In this document: piece after piece, positions 39,269 through 48,752 of the stretch
How the letters are laid out: each line of letters begins with the position of its first letter
Numbering within the stretch: position 1 is the stretch's first letter
Assembly: GCA_947482665.1 (NCBI GenBank)
Contig: CANKJK010000002.1
Coordinates: 124,001-188,000 of the forward strand
Reading direction: 5' to 3'
DNA from: Acidobacteriota bacterium
Lineage (GTDB): Bacteria > Acidobacteriota > Vicinamibacteria > Vicinamibacterales > UBA2999
DNA: 64,000 nucleotides
Notes under the pieces: generated by a model
What the model saw: only the letters and a program-made list of their open reading frames with translations
Told to the model about the DNA's origin: nothing
Databases searched by the model: none
Made by a program: the position numbers and the translations under genes

Positions 39269-40298
39269 GCACCGCCCACCGCAGCTTGGCTGCGGCAGCC
39301 CGGCGATTGGAGAACGTCTCCTCTTTCGCCGACCGGATCACATCGTCGGCCACTTCGACGTAAATCCCTGCCCGCCGCCCGGCCTGAAAGGCCTTCTTCA
39401 CGCGACGGTCCTCGCCTGAGTGGAAGGTCATGATCGCCACGCGCCCACCTGGCGCAAGGCATTGGGGCACCGCGCGCAAGAGGGCATCAAGCACGGAGAA
39501 CTCATCGTTCACCGCGATCCGCAGCGCCTGAAAGGTGCGGCGTACGGACAGCTTGATCTCGGCTGGCGAGAGACGTGGCATCGCCTTCGCGAGCCCCATG
39601 CGGACCGTGCGCTCAACGGCATGCGTGGTGTCGAGCGGTGCCTGCGTCAGTAACGCGGCGATGAGCTCGGCATGCGGCTCATCGGCGTTCTCCGTGAGCG
39701 TTGCGGCGAGCGTGTCCGCGGTCACGCGCGCCAGCCACTGGGACGCCGGCTCGCCCTTCAAGGGATTCATGCGCATGTCGAGCGGGCCCGGCGCCTTGTA
39801 GCTGAAGCCGCGGGCGGGATTGTCGATCTGCATCGACGAGACGCCGAGGTCGGCGAGCACGATGTCTACCTGCGCCACGCCGTCCGTCGCGAGGGCTTTG
39901 GTGAGGCCGGCAAAGTTCGTATGGTGCGCGGTGAACGTCTCGGGACCGAACCCCGCCGCGCGAAGCCTGGCCTCCGTGCGCGGGAGCTCCAGCGGGTCGG
40001 CGTCCAGCCCGATCAGCCGCCCGCCAGGCTGCAGGAGCGGCAGCAGCGCCGCCGCGTGGCCGCCGCCTCCCAGCGTGCAGTCCACGGCGACCTCGCCTGG
40101 CACGGGCTGCAGGCAGTGAAGGACCTCCGCCACCATGATCGGCCGGTGTGAACCCGCAGGGGTCTTCCCCGACGCCATGACTTTCTGGACGTCCGCGGCG
40201 TAGCGGTCGGGATTCAGTTCCTTGTACTTCTCGTCAAACCGGCGGGGATTCCTACCGGGATAGCGCGGGCGGCGCGCGTGGGGGCGGCTCTCTGTCAT
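39258..40298 (-). CDS. rsmH: 16S rRNA (cytosine(1402)-N(4))-methyltransferase RsmH
   Basis: A 346 aa SAM-dependent methyltransferase that modifies C1402 in the P-site region of 16S rRNA. Features: HRPIMVAEVLHCLQPVPGE, the SAM loop VDCTLGGGGHAAALLPLL, GLDADPLELPRTEAR, the IVLADLGVSSMQIDNPARGF motif, and FHSGEDRRVKKAFQAGRRAG near the end. An N-terminal ~50 aa basic extension (HARRPRYPGRNPRRFDEKY) is longer than in typical RsmH. The gene stands apart from the cell-division/wall cluster in which rsmH usually lies with mraZ and ftsL; its start overlaps a small gene (ATGA). Confidence 0.95.
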   Translation of the reverse strand: MTESRPHARRPRYPGRNPRRFDEKYKELNPDRYAADVQKVMASGKTPAGSHRPIMVAEVLHCLQPVPGEVAVDCTLGGGGHAAALLPLLQPGGRLIGLDADPLELPRTEARLRAAGFGPETFTAHHTNFAGLTKALATDGVAQVDIVLADLGVSSMQIDNPARGFSYKAPGPLDMRMNPLKGEPASQWLARVTADTLAATLTENADEPHAELIAALLTQAPLDTTHAVERTVRMGLAKAMPRLSPAEIKLSVRRTFQALRIAVNDEFSVLDALLRAVPQCLAPGGRVAIMTFHSGEDRRVKKAFQAGRRAGIYVEVADDVIRSAKEETFSNRRAAAAKLRWAVRGR

Positions 40299-40561
40299 AC
40301 GTCCACGCCGTCTGGCTCCACGAGTTCGAACGCCCGCAGACTGACCACTGGATACTTCCGCCGCAGCGCCAACACGTGATCGGCGTAGCCCGCCTTGGCA
40401 ATTTCCTTCCGGAGCAGCCGGTCCCGCAGGCGGCGCAGTTCCAGCCGATAGAGATCGCGCATGAAGTCGAGGACGAGTTCCGGGCGGGTGTGGGGACGCG
40501 GAAAGACGCCGTATCCGGCCAATTCAGCCAGCACCGCTGGCTTGTAGCGGTAGGTCACCAC
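40295..40561 (-). CDS. small hypothetical protein coupled to rsmH
   Basis: An 88 aa protein of unknown function, highly charged and helical (LDFMRDLYRLELRRLRDRLL, KEIAKAGYADHVLALRRKYP). No family recognised. The stop overlaps the rsmH start, so translation is coupled, suggesting a role connected with ribosome or translation. A GTG start has TAGCAT 9 nt upstream (40576-40571), a leaderless-type element. Confidence 0.6.
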   Translation of the reverse strand: MVTYRYKPAVLAELAGYGVFPRPHTRPELVLDFMRDLYRLELRRLRDRLLRKEIAKAGYADHVLALRRKYPVVSLRAFELVEPDGVDV

Positions 40562-40573
40562 GACACGCGCATG

Positions 40574-40957
40574 CTACCGCGCGGCGGCTCTGGTCGACAC
40601 ACCTGCCATCCACCGGACAAACGCGCCCACATCCGCGACGGGCGGTCGGAATGCCTGAGGTGTCATGACGTCGTGCATCTGGGTTGCGGTGGGTGCGCCG
40701 TAGGGCACGGGACCAGTCGTCAGGTTTTCTGACCGTGCAAACAGGTCGAAACGTGGGGCCTTGCCGAACACGTCAACCCGGTAGCTGATCCGTGGACCGC
40801 CGGTCGGCACGTCGGCCGCCGCACGCAATTGACGCTGAATACGCGTGATATCCGAGGATGTGGGGGCGCCAGCGCCGCTTGGCGACTGGCCGGCCATGCC
40901 CGGCAGAGCCATCGCCAGAAAGAGCACAACCGCGAGAGGTCTGCAGATGGGTCTCAT
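40574..40957 (-). CDS. secreted hypothetical protein
   Basis: A 127 aa exported protein (MRPICRPLAVVLFLAMALPGMAG signal peptide). The mature part has no recognised domain: ITRIQRQLRAAADVP, YRVDVFGKAPRFDLF, QMHDVMTPQAFRPP. It lies 12 nt upstream of the small rsmH-coupled gene on the same strand. Coding potential is supported by a clear signal peptide and by absence of a better reading on other frames, but the function is unknown. Confidence 0.5.
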   Translation of the reverse strand: MRPICRPLAVVLFLAMALPGMAGQSPSGAGAPTSSDITRIQRQLRAAADVPTGGPRISYRVDVFGKAPRFDLFARSENLTTGPVPYGAPTATQMHDVMTPQAFRPPVADVGAFVRWMAGVSTRAAAR

Positions 40958-40989
40958 ATCTTCTTAGACGGCTGGCTCCACACGATGTT

Positions 40990-41018
40990 GCTCCGCCGGA
41001 GCGCGGGCGCATGCCCGC
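40990..41018 (-). terminator. tandem stem-loops after ahcY
   Basis: GCTCC / GGAGC (40990-40994, 40998-41002) and GCGGGC / GCCCGC (41003-41008, 41013-41018, loop gcat). Two adjacent perfect hairpins lie just past the ahcY stop. No T-tract. Confidence 0.5.
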
Positions 41019-41034
41019 ACCCCGGCGGTCCGTA

Positions 41035-42522
<1,488 letters not shown>

Positions 42523-42537
42523 TCGCTTCTCCTCTGT

Positions 42538-43548
42538 TTACGACACTCGCCGGGCTGCCGCGCCTCGGCGCGCCGTCCCGTTGTTCACCACATCACTGCC
42601 CCGCTGCCGCGTCGCCACGGCCACGAAGAGCGCGGGCCCCTTGGCCGCCCGGTCCACCGGCAACGGCCCCACACGCACATCCTCGAATCCGGCTGTCTGC
42701 AGCAGCCGCGTCACGTGCTTTCCGGCAAAACCCAGCCACACGTGGCCCATGCCTTGCCGGTACTCGGCCCGGTCATGCGGGAGCATGTCGACCACCAGCA
42801 CCCGCCCGCCCGGCTTCACCGCCCTGGCCACCTCCAGCAACGCATGCCCCGGGTCCGGCACGTGATGGAGCACCAGCGACAGCATGGCGATATCCAGTTC
42901 GCCATCCGTCACGGGCAACGCTTCCAGGTTGCCGCGCTTGACCGTCACGTTCTTCAGCGACGACAGACGCTCGCGCGCGGCCGCGAGCATGTCGGCAGAT
43001 CCATCCACGGCGATCACCCGCGTCACCCAGGGCGCGAGCGTGGCCGCCATCTGCCCCGTGCCGCAGCCCAGGTCCCCTACCACCGCCTCGGGCGAGACGA
43101 GCGGCACGAGCGCGGAGAGATGAAACACTGCCCCGAAGAGCTCCTCCCGCACCCGGTCCCATTGGCCGGCCGCCGTCGCGAAGAACTCCTGCGACCGTTC
43201 ACGCCGGCGGGCCAGCACCTCACTGAGGCGCCGCGCATCATGGCCAGCGGCCGGCAGGCTGCTCAACTGGTCCCGGAGGATCGGCCACAGCCGCTTCGCG
43301 GCCACGTCGAGCGCGTCCGCCGAAACGGAATAGAGCCGGCTTGTCCCGTCCTTCCGTGAGCTCAGCCAGCCATCACCGCCCAGCAACTTCAGATGCCGGC
43401 TCACGCTCGACTGCGGCATCTGAAGGACGTCGCACAGCTCGGAGACCGTCAGCTCATGCTCCTCGAGCAGACGGACCACGCGGCAGCGCACGGGGTCGCC
43501 AAGCACGGAGAGGTGGTCGAAGATGGCCGCACGGGCCGTTGTATGCAT
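42538..43548 (-). CDS. ArsR-family HTH fused to a SAM-dependent methyltransferase domain
   Basis: A 336 aa fusion. N-terminal ArsR-type winged helix (HLSVLGDPVRCRVVRLLEE, LCDVLQMPQSSVSRHLKLLG with recognition helix, SSRKDGTSRLYSVSADAL) occupies about residues 8-90. The C-terminal part is a Rossmann methyltransferase: motif I VVGDLGCGTGQMAATLA near residue 160, AVDGSADMLAAARERL, and MLSLVLHHVPDPGHALLEV. No methylation substrate is suggested. The gene heads the operon with ahcY, so it is a plausible SAM/SAH-responsive regulator of it. A palindrome covers the start region. The paralogue at 54.3 kb heads the metH operon. Confidence 0.87.
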   Translation of the reverse strand: MHTTARAAIFDHLSVLGDPVRCRVVRLLEEHELTVSELCDVLQMPQSSVSRHLKLLGGDGWLSSRKDGTSRLYSVSADALDVAAKRLWPILRDQLSSLPAAGHDARRLSEVLARRRERSQEFFATAAGQWDRVREELFGAVFHLSALVPLVSPEAVVGDLGCGTGQMAATLAPWVTRVIAVDGSADMLAAARERLSSLKNVTVKRGNLEALPVTDGELDIAMLSLVLHHVPDPGHALLEVARAVKPGGRVLVVDMLPHDRAEYRQGMGHVWLGFAGKHVTRLLQTAGFEDVRVGPLPVDRAAKGPALFVAVATRQRGSDVVNNGTARRGAAARRVS

Positions 43549-43563
43549 CCGTAAATCCGGATG
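43546..43563. promoter_or_regulatory. palindrome at the start of the ahcY operon
   Basis: CATCCG and CGGATG (43546-43551, 43558-43563) with a 6-nt centre; the first arm overlaps the start codon of the ArsR-methyltransferase gene. A candidate operator for autoregulation. Its arms share ATCC/GGAT with the larger palindrome upstream of the metH operon, but spacing differs. Confidence 0.4.
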
Positions 43564-43631
43564 AAGTGTTGCATGGAGCCGCCCCTGGCGTCAATCGGGC
43601 CGGCGTGGGCGCCAGAACCGGAGCGGCCCGT

Positions 43632-44306
43632 TCAGCTGCGGGCGCCGGACCGGAACACGCCGTCAGCGAAGAGCGCGGTCACCGCATCAATGAGCGCGCG
43701 GCGGTCGCCCCGCCCATCGCCCTTGCCCCGAAATCGGCCGCTCAGCCACAAGGCGGCCAGCCCGTGCACGAGGGACCACGCCGCCACGGAGACCAGTCGT
43801 GGGTCGGCCGAGAGCTCCTGCGCAGCCTCGGCTTCACCAAGCAGCGTCTGCAGGCGACGGAACGAACGCGTGACGGCTTCCCCGTAGGCGGGGTCATCCG
43901 TCTGAAGCTGCCCGGAGAACATGATCGTGAACAGTTCCGGGTTGTCGATGGCGAACTGTACGTAGGCAACGCCGGTCGCCTGGAGGGCATCACGATGCGA
44001 TGCCGCGCTGTCTGCCGCTGCCTCCACGGCCTCGGCCAGCTTCTGGAATCCGACAATGGCGCACGCGGTCAGCAGCCCGGACTTGCTGCCGAAGTGGTGA
44101 GCCGGAGCCGCGTGCGACACCTGTGCCCGGCGTGCGACTTCGCGGATGGACACGGCGCCCATCCCGTCCTGCTTCACGATGGAGAGCGTCTCGTCGATGA
44201 GCGCCGCCGGCAGATCCCCGTGGTGGTAGGTGCGCCGGGCCATCCGCCGCGGGGAACGGCGGCCTCTGGCAGGCGCACTCGACTCGGAACCGGTCACGCG
44301 TGGCAT
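43632..44306 (-). CDS. TetR-family transcriptional regulator
   Basis: About 224 aa. TetR-type DNA-binding domain: RTYHHGDLPAALIDETLSIV, GAVSIREVARRAQVSHAAPA and HHFGSKSGLLTACAIVGF form helices 1-4 of the HTH. The C-terminal ligand-binding part (VQFAIDNPELFTIMFSGQLQ, LVHGLAALWLSGRFRG) resembles TetR_C_33-type domains. The ligand is unknown. It begins 4 nt after the pepF stop on the same strand, suggesting coupling; a later ATG at 44243 would remove the first 21 basic residues. It ends 83 bp before the ArsR-methyltransferase gene. Confidence 0.82.
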   Translation of the reverse strand: MPRVTGSESSAPARGRRSPRRMARRTYHHGDLPAALIDETLSIVKQDGMGAVSIREVARRAQVSHAAPAHHFGSKSGLLTACAIVGFQKLAEAVEAAADSAASHRDALQATGVAYVQFAIDNPELFTIMFSGQLQTDDPAYGEAVTRSFRRLQTLLGEAEAAQELSADPRLVSVAAWSLVHGLAALWLSGRFRGKGDGRGDRRALIDAVTALFADGVFRSGARS

Positions 44307-44310
44307 CGGT

Positions 44311-46152
44311 CTAACCCAGTTCCGCCTCAAGCTGCGCCACCAGCCCGTCCAGCTCCCTCGACACGGCACGCACCGTATCCGGCTGCGTCAGGTCAACGCC
44401 TGCGCGCTGCAGCAATGTAATCGGGTAGTCACTGCCGCCCGCCTTGAGCAGGTCGAGATACCGGCCCACGACATCCGCTGTCAGTCGCACATCCTTCGAC
44501 CGCAGGTCCTGCATCAGCCGGGCGGTCGACGCGAAGCAGGTCGAGTACTGGTAGACGTAATACGGTGTGCTGAAGAAGTGCGGGATACGGGCCCACGTCA
44601 CCTGTGAGAGCTCTTCCTCATCGAGCGCCGTCCCGTAGTACTCCCGCAACAGGCCCGCATAGATCCCGTTCAGCACATCGGCCGTCACTGGCTCGTCCTG
44701 CTCGACCAGGCGATGCGCCTGCAGTTCGAAGTCCGCGAACAGCACCTGGGTGAAAAACGTCCCTGCAATGCTGTCAATCGCGTGCTGCAACAGCACGATG
44801 CGCTCCTCGCGCGACGCGGCGCGGCCGAGCATGAAGTCCAGAAAGAGCGCTTCGTTGAGCGTCGAGGGCACCTCGGCGACAAAGATCTCATAGGCCGCGT
44901 AGCGGAACGGCTGTGCCTGGTGCGCCAGCACGGTGTGCATGGAGTGGCCCATCTCGTGGGCCAGGGTGAACACGGCGTCCAGTGTCTCGTTGTAGTTGAG
45001 CAGCATGTACGGATGTGACCCGTACACGGGCGCCGAGTAGGCGCCACTCCGCTTCCCGGCGTTCTCGAACACGTCGATCCACCGGCCGGCGAACGCCTCG
45101 CGCACCATCTGCTGATAGTCAGGCCCGAGCGGGGCCGTCGACGCCACAACCCAGTCCTGCACGGCGTCGTAGGGATACCGCACGTCGTGCTCGACGAGTG
45201 GCACCGCGGTGTCGAACAGCTTGTATTCCGACAGGCCGAGCGCCCGCTTCCGCAGCTGGTGATACCGCCGCAGCGGCGCCGCGCCGGCCTTGGCCTCATC
45301 GATCAGGGTGGTGACCACCGACGTCGGAATGTTGTTGCCGTGGAGGGCGGACTCGAGCGTCGAGGCATAGCCACGAGCCCGCGCGTGAAACCAGTCGCGC
45401 TGCAATACGCCGTTATAGAGCGCGGCGAAGGTGTTCGCCGAGGCGGCGAACATGCCATGAAAGGCACGGTAGGCCGCCGCCCGATCAGGCTGGTGCCGGT
45501 TCGTCTCAAGGAGCGCCCGGTAGCGGCCGTAGCTCAGCGTCAGCGACTCGCCGGATGCGAGCGTCAAGGTCGGGAACTTCGCGTCGGCCGTCGTCAGGGA
45601 CGCATAGGCCTCGTGCGGTGTGCCCGAGAACCGGCCGGAGAACGACAGCAGCCGCTCACCGTGCTCATCAAGCACGTGCTCCTGCGAGTGGAAAAGACTC
45701 TCGATGGCGAAGCGATAGAGCCCGAGTCCCGCGCTCGCATCGAGCCACGCGCGCACCGTGGCCTGAGGGATCGCGAGCAGCTCCGGGCTGAACCACGACA
45801 CCGCCTGCGCGTGCCGGGCAAACAGGATCTGCACCTGCTGCCGGCGGGCCGAGATCGCGTTGTCGCGCTGATCCTGATCGTGGAGCAGGGAGGCGAAGTA
45901 CCAGACCTTGTACATCAAGGCTTCGACTTCGTCCTGCGCCGCGAGCGCGGCCAGCAGGCGATCCGGACCACCGCCCAACGTGCCCTGGAAGGCCGCCAGC
46001 CGATCAATCCCCGCTTCGAGGGCCTGGTAGGACGCCGTCCACTCCTCCCAGCTCTGACAGATATCAGTCAGGTCCCACGTATACCGCTCGGGCACGCCCG
46101 CCCGCTCCGGCAGTTCACCGGACAGCGGCCGGTATCCCACACCCTCTGACAT
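44311..46152 (-). CDS. pepF: oligoendopeptidase F (M3B)
   Basis: A 613 aa zinc metallopeptidase of family M3B hydrolysing short peptides in the cytoplasm. The zinc motif HEMGHSMHTVLAHQAQPF is present, together with VPSTLNEALFLDFMLGRA (glutamate ligand in the E...NE pattern) and substrate-binding IPHFFSTPYYVYQYSTCFAS near the end. N-terminal YTWDLTDICQSWEEWTASY is typical of PepF. The size and order are normal. It is upstream of and coupled to the TetR gene; the thioesterase gene lies 24 bp upstream of its start. Confidence 0.95.
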   Translation of the reverse strand: MSEGVGYRPLSGELPERAGVPERYTWDLTDICQSWEEWTASYQALEAGIDRLAAFQGTLGGGPDRLLAALAAQDEVEALMYKVWYFASLLHDQDQRDNAISARRQQVQILFARHAQAVSWFSPELLAIPQATVRAWLDASAGLGLYRFAIESLFHSQEHVLDEHGERLLSFSGRFSGTPHEAYASLTTADAKFPTLTLASGESLTLSYGRYRALLETNRHQPDRAAAYRAFHGMFAASANTFAALYNGVLQRDWFHARARGYASTLESALHGNNIPTSVVTTLIDEAKAGAAPLRRYHQLRKRALGLSEYKLFDTAVPLVEHDVRYPYDAVQDWVVASTAPLGPDYQQMVREAFAGRWIDVFENAGKRSGAYSAPVYGSHPYMLLNYNETLDAVFTLAHEMGHSMHTVLAHQAQPFRYAAYEIFVAEVPSTLNEALFLDFMLGRAASREERIVLLQHAIDSIAGTFFTQVLFADFELQAHRLVEQDEPVTADVLNGIYAGLLREYYGTALDEEELSQVTWARIPHFFSTPYYVYQYSTCFASTARLMQDLRSKDVRLTADVVGRYLDLLKAGGSDYPITLLQRAGVDLTQPDTVRAVSRELDGLVAQLEAELG

Positions 46153-46176
46153 GTTCCGTCCTTCCCTCGCTCATGG

Positions 46177-46566
46177 TTAGGCCTGCAGCGGCTCAGGCAG
46201 CACCGGCACCGGGCGCCCCATCTCGTCGGTCGCCACGAGCACGACCTCCGCCTGGGTCACCGTCACCCGCTTGCCACTCCCCTCAGACCACCGTTCTGCC
46301 TCAACCGACACGCGCACGGTCACGGACGTGCGCCCGATCCGGATCGTCTCGGTAAAGAAGTTCACGATGTCGCCGACAAACACCGGCTCCCGGAAGTCCA
46401 CCTCGCGCATCGCCTTCGTCACGTAGCGGTGCGGGGCCGCCTTCCTGGCCTCGACGGCGGATGCCAGGTCGAGGTGCGACAGGATCACGCCACCGAAAAT
46501 GGTGCCCATCGGGTTGGTGTCTTTGGGCATCAACAGCACCTTGATGGCGGGAATGCGCTCGGTCAT
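46177..46566 (-). CDS. acyl-CoA thioesterase (YciA/hotdog type)
   Basis: A 129 aa single hotdog-domain thioesterase. Conserved: KVLLMPKDTNPMGTIFGGVI (catalytic asparagine region), LSHLDLASAVEARKAAPHRY (catalytic aspartate in HLD), and VGDIVNFFTETIRIGRTSVT. The enzyme likely hydrolyses short- to medium-chain acyl-CoA. Start ATG at 46566 follows TATGCT by 7 nt; the longer frame from 46626 lacks conservation. It is divergent from speA. Confidence 0.9.
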   Translation of the reverse strand: MTERIPAIKVLLMPKDTNPMGTIFGGVILSHLDLASAVEARKAAPHRYVTKAMREVDFREPVFVGDIVNFFTETIRIGRTSVTVRVSVEAERWSEGSGKRVTVTQAEVVLVATDEMGRPVPVLPEPLQA

Positions 46567-46573
46567 GGGATAC

Positions 46574-46579
46574 AGCATA
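46574..46579 (-). promoter_or_regulatory. leaderless promoter of the thioesterase gene
   Basis: TATGCT on the minus strand (46579-46574), 7 nt before the ATG at 46566. No ribosome site. Confidence 0.5.
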
Positions 46580-46645
46580 CGGCGAGGCCGCCGGACAGAC
46601 ACGTATTTACCTGCGCGCGCGCCCAATGGCGTCGCGTTTTCCGTC

Positions 46646-46660
46646 TATGATCGGAACGCA
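46646..46660 (+). promoter_or_regulatory. leaderless promoter of speA
   Basis: TATGAT at 46646-46651 is followed after 9 nt by the ATG at 46661, without a Shine-Dalgarno sequence. Confidence 0.5.
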
Positions 46661-48619
46661 ATGAGTCCAGTCACCAGTCCCGGCCGCCCGAAGCCCGCCA
46701 ACGGCCCGCTTGCCCCGAGCACCACGACCAACGCGTGGACCGTCCACGACGCGAGCGAGCTCTATGAAGTCTCCCGGTGGGGGAACGGCTACTTCTCCAT
46801 CAACGACGCCGGGCACGTGCAGGCGCACCCGACCAAGGACCCCGCGGCCTCCATTGACGTCAAGGAACTGGTCGATCGGCTGCAGCTCCGGGGCATCAGC
46901 CTGCCGGTGCTCATCCGGTTCACCGATGTCCTGAAGCATCGCCTGGGTGACATCTACAACGCGTTCCAGACCGCCATCACCCAGAACGGCTACAAGGGGC
47001 GCTACTCCTGCGTCTATCCGATCAAGGTCAATCAGCAGCGGCAGGTGGTCGAAGAGGTCCTGAACTTCGGACGGCCCTACGGCTTCGGCCTTGAAGCCGG
47101 GTCCAAGCCTGAACTGCTGGCCGTTGTGGCGCTGGCCGACAACGACACGCCCATCATCTGCAACGGCTTCAAGGACGCCGAGTTCATCGAGACGGCGATG
47201 CTGGCCCAGAAGATCGGCCGCAACATCATCCCCGTCGTCGAGAAGTACACGGAGCTGGCCCTCATCCTGGAATACGCCGAGAAGATCGGCGTGCGGCCCA
47301 AGATCGGCATGCGCGTCAAGCTGGCCACGCGCGGCAGCGGCCGGTGGCAGTCCTCAGGCGGGTTCCGCTCAAAGTTCGGGCTGACCGTGACGGAACTCGT
47401 CCGGGGCCTCGAGGAGCTCAAGTCCCGCGGCATGGAGGACTGCCTCAAGCTCCTGCACTTTCACCTGGGCAGCCAGATCACCAACATCCGTATCGTCAAA
47501 GGTGCCCTGGACGAAGCGGCACGCGTCTATACCGAGCTCGCCAAGATGGGCGCCGGCCTTGAGTTCATGGACGTCGGCGGGGGCCTCGGCGTCGACTACG
47601 ACGGCTCGCAGACCAACTTCGAGTCGAGCATGAACTACACGCTCGAGGAATACGCCAACGACATCGTCTACCACATCCAGACGGTGTGCGACGAGGCGGG
47701 CGTGCCGCATCCGACCATCATTTCCGAGAGCGGACGGGCCGTGGTGGCCTACCACTCCATGCTCGTCTTCAACGTCGTCGGTGTCTCGGGTTTTGGCGCG
47801 GAGAGCATTCCCACCACCTCGACCAGCGAGATGGAACAGCCCGTCGTCGATCTCATCGACACCTACAACGCCGTCACCGCTCGCAACGCGCTGGAGGCGT
47901 ACCACGACGCACAGCAGGCTCTTGAGAGCGCGTTGGGTCTCTTCAGCGGAGGCTACCTCCCGCTCGAACAGCGCTGCATGGCGGAAAACCTGTTCTGGGC
48001 GATCTGCACGAAGCTGCAGAAACTCGTCCAGACAATGGAGGAAGTGCCGGAGGACCTCCAGAATCTGGATGAGCAACTCTCCGATACCTACTTCTGCAAT
48101 TTCTCGCTGTTCCAGTCCATTCCAGACAGCTGGGCAATCAAGCAGTTGTTCCCGGTGATGCCGATCCACCGGCTCGGCGAACGACCCACGAATCACGCGG
48201 TGCTGGGCGACATCACCTGCGACTCCGACGGCAAGCTCGAGCGCTTCGTGGATCGGCGCGACGTCAAGAAGACCCTGCCCCTCCACGCTCCGGGCGACGA
48301 CCCGTACTACCTCGGCGTGTTCCTGGTCGGCGCCTACCAGGAGATTCTCGGCGACCTCCACAATCTCTTCGGCGACACTCACGCGGTCCACGTGAGCCTC
48401 GACGAGCAGGGCGGGGCTCGCCTGGACGCGCTCGTCAAGGGCGACACGGTGCGCGAGGTGCTGGACTACGTGGAGTTTGACGCGGAGATGCTGCTCGGCA
48501 AGCTCCGGACGGACGTGGAGACCGCGGTGCGGGCGGGCCTGATTGACTACGAGGGCGCGGGGCAGATGCTCCGCTTCTACGAAGACGGCCTGCACGGCTA
48601 CACGTATCTCGAAGGATAG
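46661..48619 (+). CDS. speA: biosynthetic arginine decarboxylase
   Basis: A 652 aa PLP enzyme converting arginine to agmatine in polyamine synthesis. PLP lysine in YSCVYPIKVNQQRQVVEEVL, the HLGSQITNIRIVKGALDEAA motif, DVGGGLGVDYDGSQTNFESS, and ISESGRAVVAYHSMLVFNV. The C-terminal catalytic barrel end LFGDTHAVHVSLDEQGG and the length match SpeA. The start is supported by the TATGAT element. It is convergent with the DUF349 gene; a large inverted repeat lies in between. Confidence 0.96.
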   Translation: MSPVTSPGRPKPANGPLAPSTTTNAWTVHDASELYEVSRWGNGYFSINDAGHVQAHPTKDPAASIDVKELVDRLQLRGISLPVLIRFTDVLKHRLGDIYNAFQTAITQNGYKGRYSCVYPIKVNQQRQVVEEVLNFGRPYGFGLEAGSKPELLAVVALADNDTPIICNGFKDAEFIETAMLAQKIGRNIIPVVEKYTELALILEYAEKIGVRPKIGMRVKLATRGSGRWQSSGGFRSKFGLTVTELVRGLEELKSRGMEDCLKLLHFHLGSQITNIRIVKGALDEAARVYTELAKMGAGLEFMDVGGGLGVDYDGSQTNFESSMNYTLEEYANDIVYHIQTVCDEAGVPHPTIISESGRAVVAYHSMLVFNVVGVSGFGAESIPTTSTSEMEQPVVDLIDTYNAVTARNALEAYHDAQQALESALGLFSGGYLPLEQRCMAENLFWAICTKLQKLVQTMEEVPEDLQNLDEQLSDTYFCNFSLFQSIPDSWAIKQLFPVMPIHRLGERPTNHAVLGDITCDSDGKLERFVDRRDVKKTLPLHAPGDDPYYLGVFLVGAYQEILGDLHNLFGDTHAVHVSLDEQGGARLDALVKGDTVREVLDYVEFDAEMLLGKLRTDVETAVRAGLIDYEGAGQMLRFYEDGLHGYTYLEG

Positions 48620-48622
48620 ATC

Positions 48623-48738
48623 GCGCCAGAACGGCGCTGGGCCAGGGGATCTGGTTCCAGCGCGACTGAAGTGAACGAGCCCGGTGCGGTTTTCTGGCGC
48701 CCGAGGAGCGCAGGAACCAGATCCCCTGGTCCAGCGCC
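48623..48738. repeat. interleaved inverted repeats between speA and the DUF349 gene
   Basis: Two inverted repeats overlap in the order a-b-a'-b'. Arms a/a' are gcgccaga and tctggcgc (48623-48630, 48693-48700). Arms b/b' are 26 bases each (48633-48658, 48713-48738), complementary at 25 of 26 positions, 54 nt apart. As RNA they cannot all form nested stems, so two exclusive stems or a pseudoknot result. This resembles a repetitive palindromic element or a bidirectional terminator. Confidence 0.7.
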
Positions 48739-48752
48739 CCGCTCGTAAAGCG

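Noticed and set aside
48623-48738. Ordinary intrinsic terminator of speA
   Set aside because: The arms are far apart and cross a second repeat, with no T-tract, so a simple terminator does not describe it.
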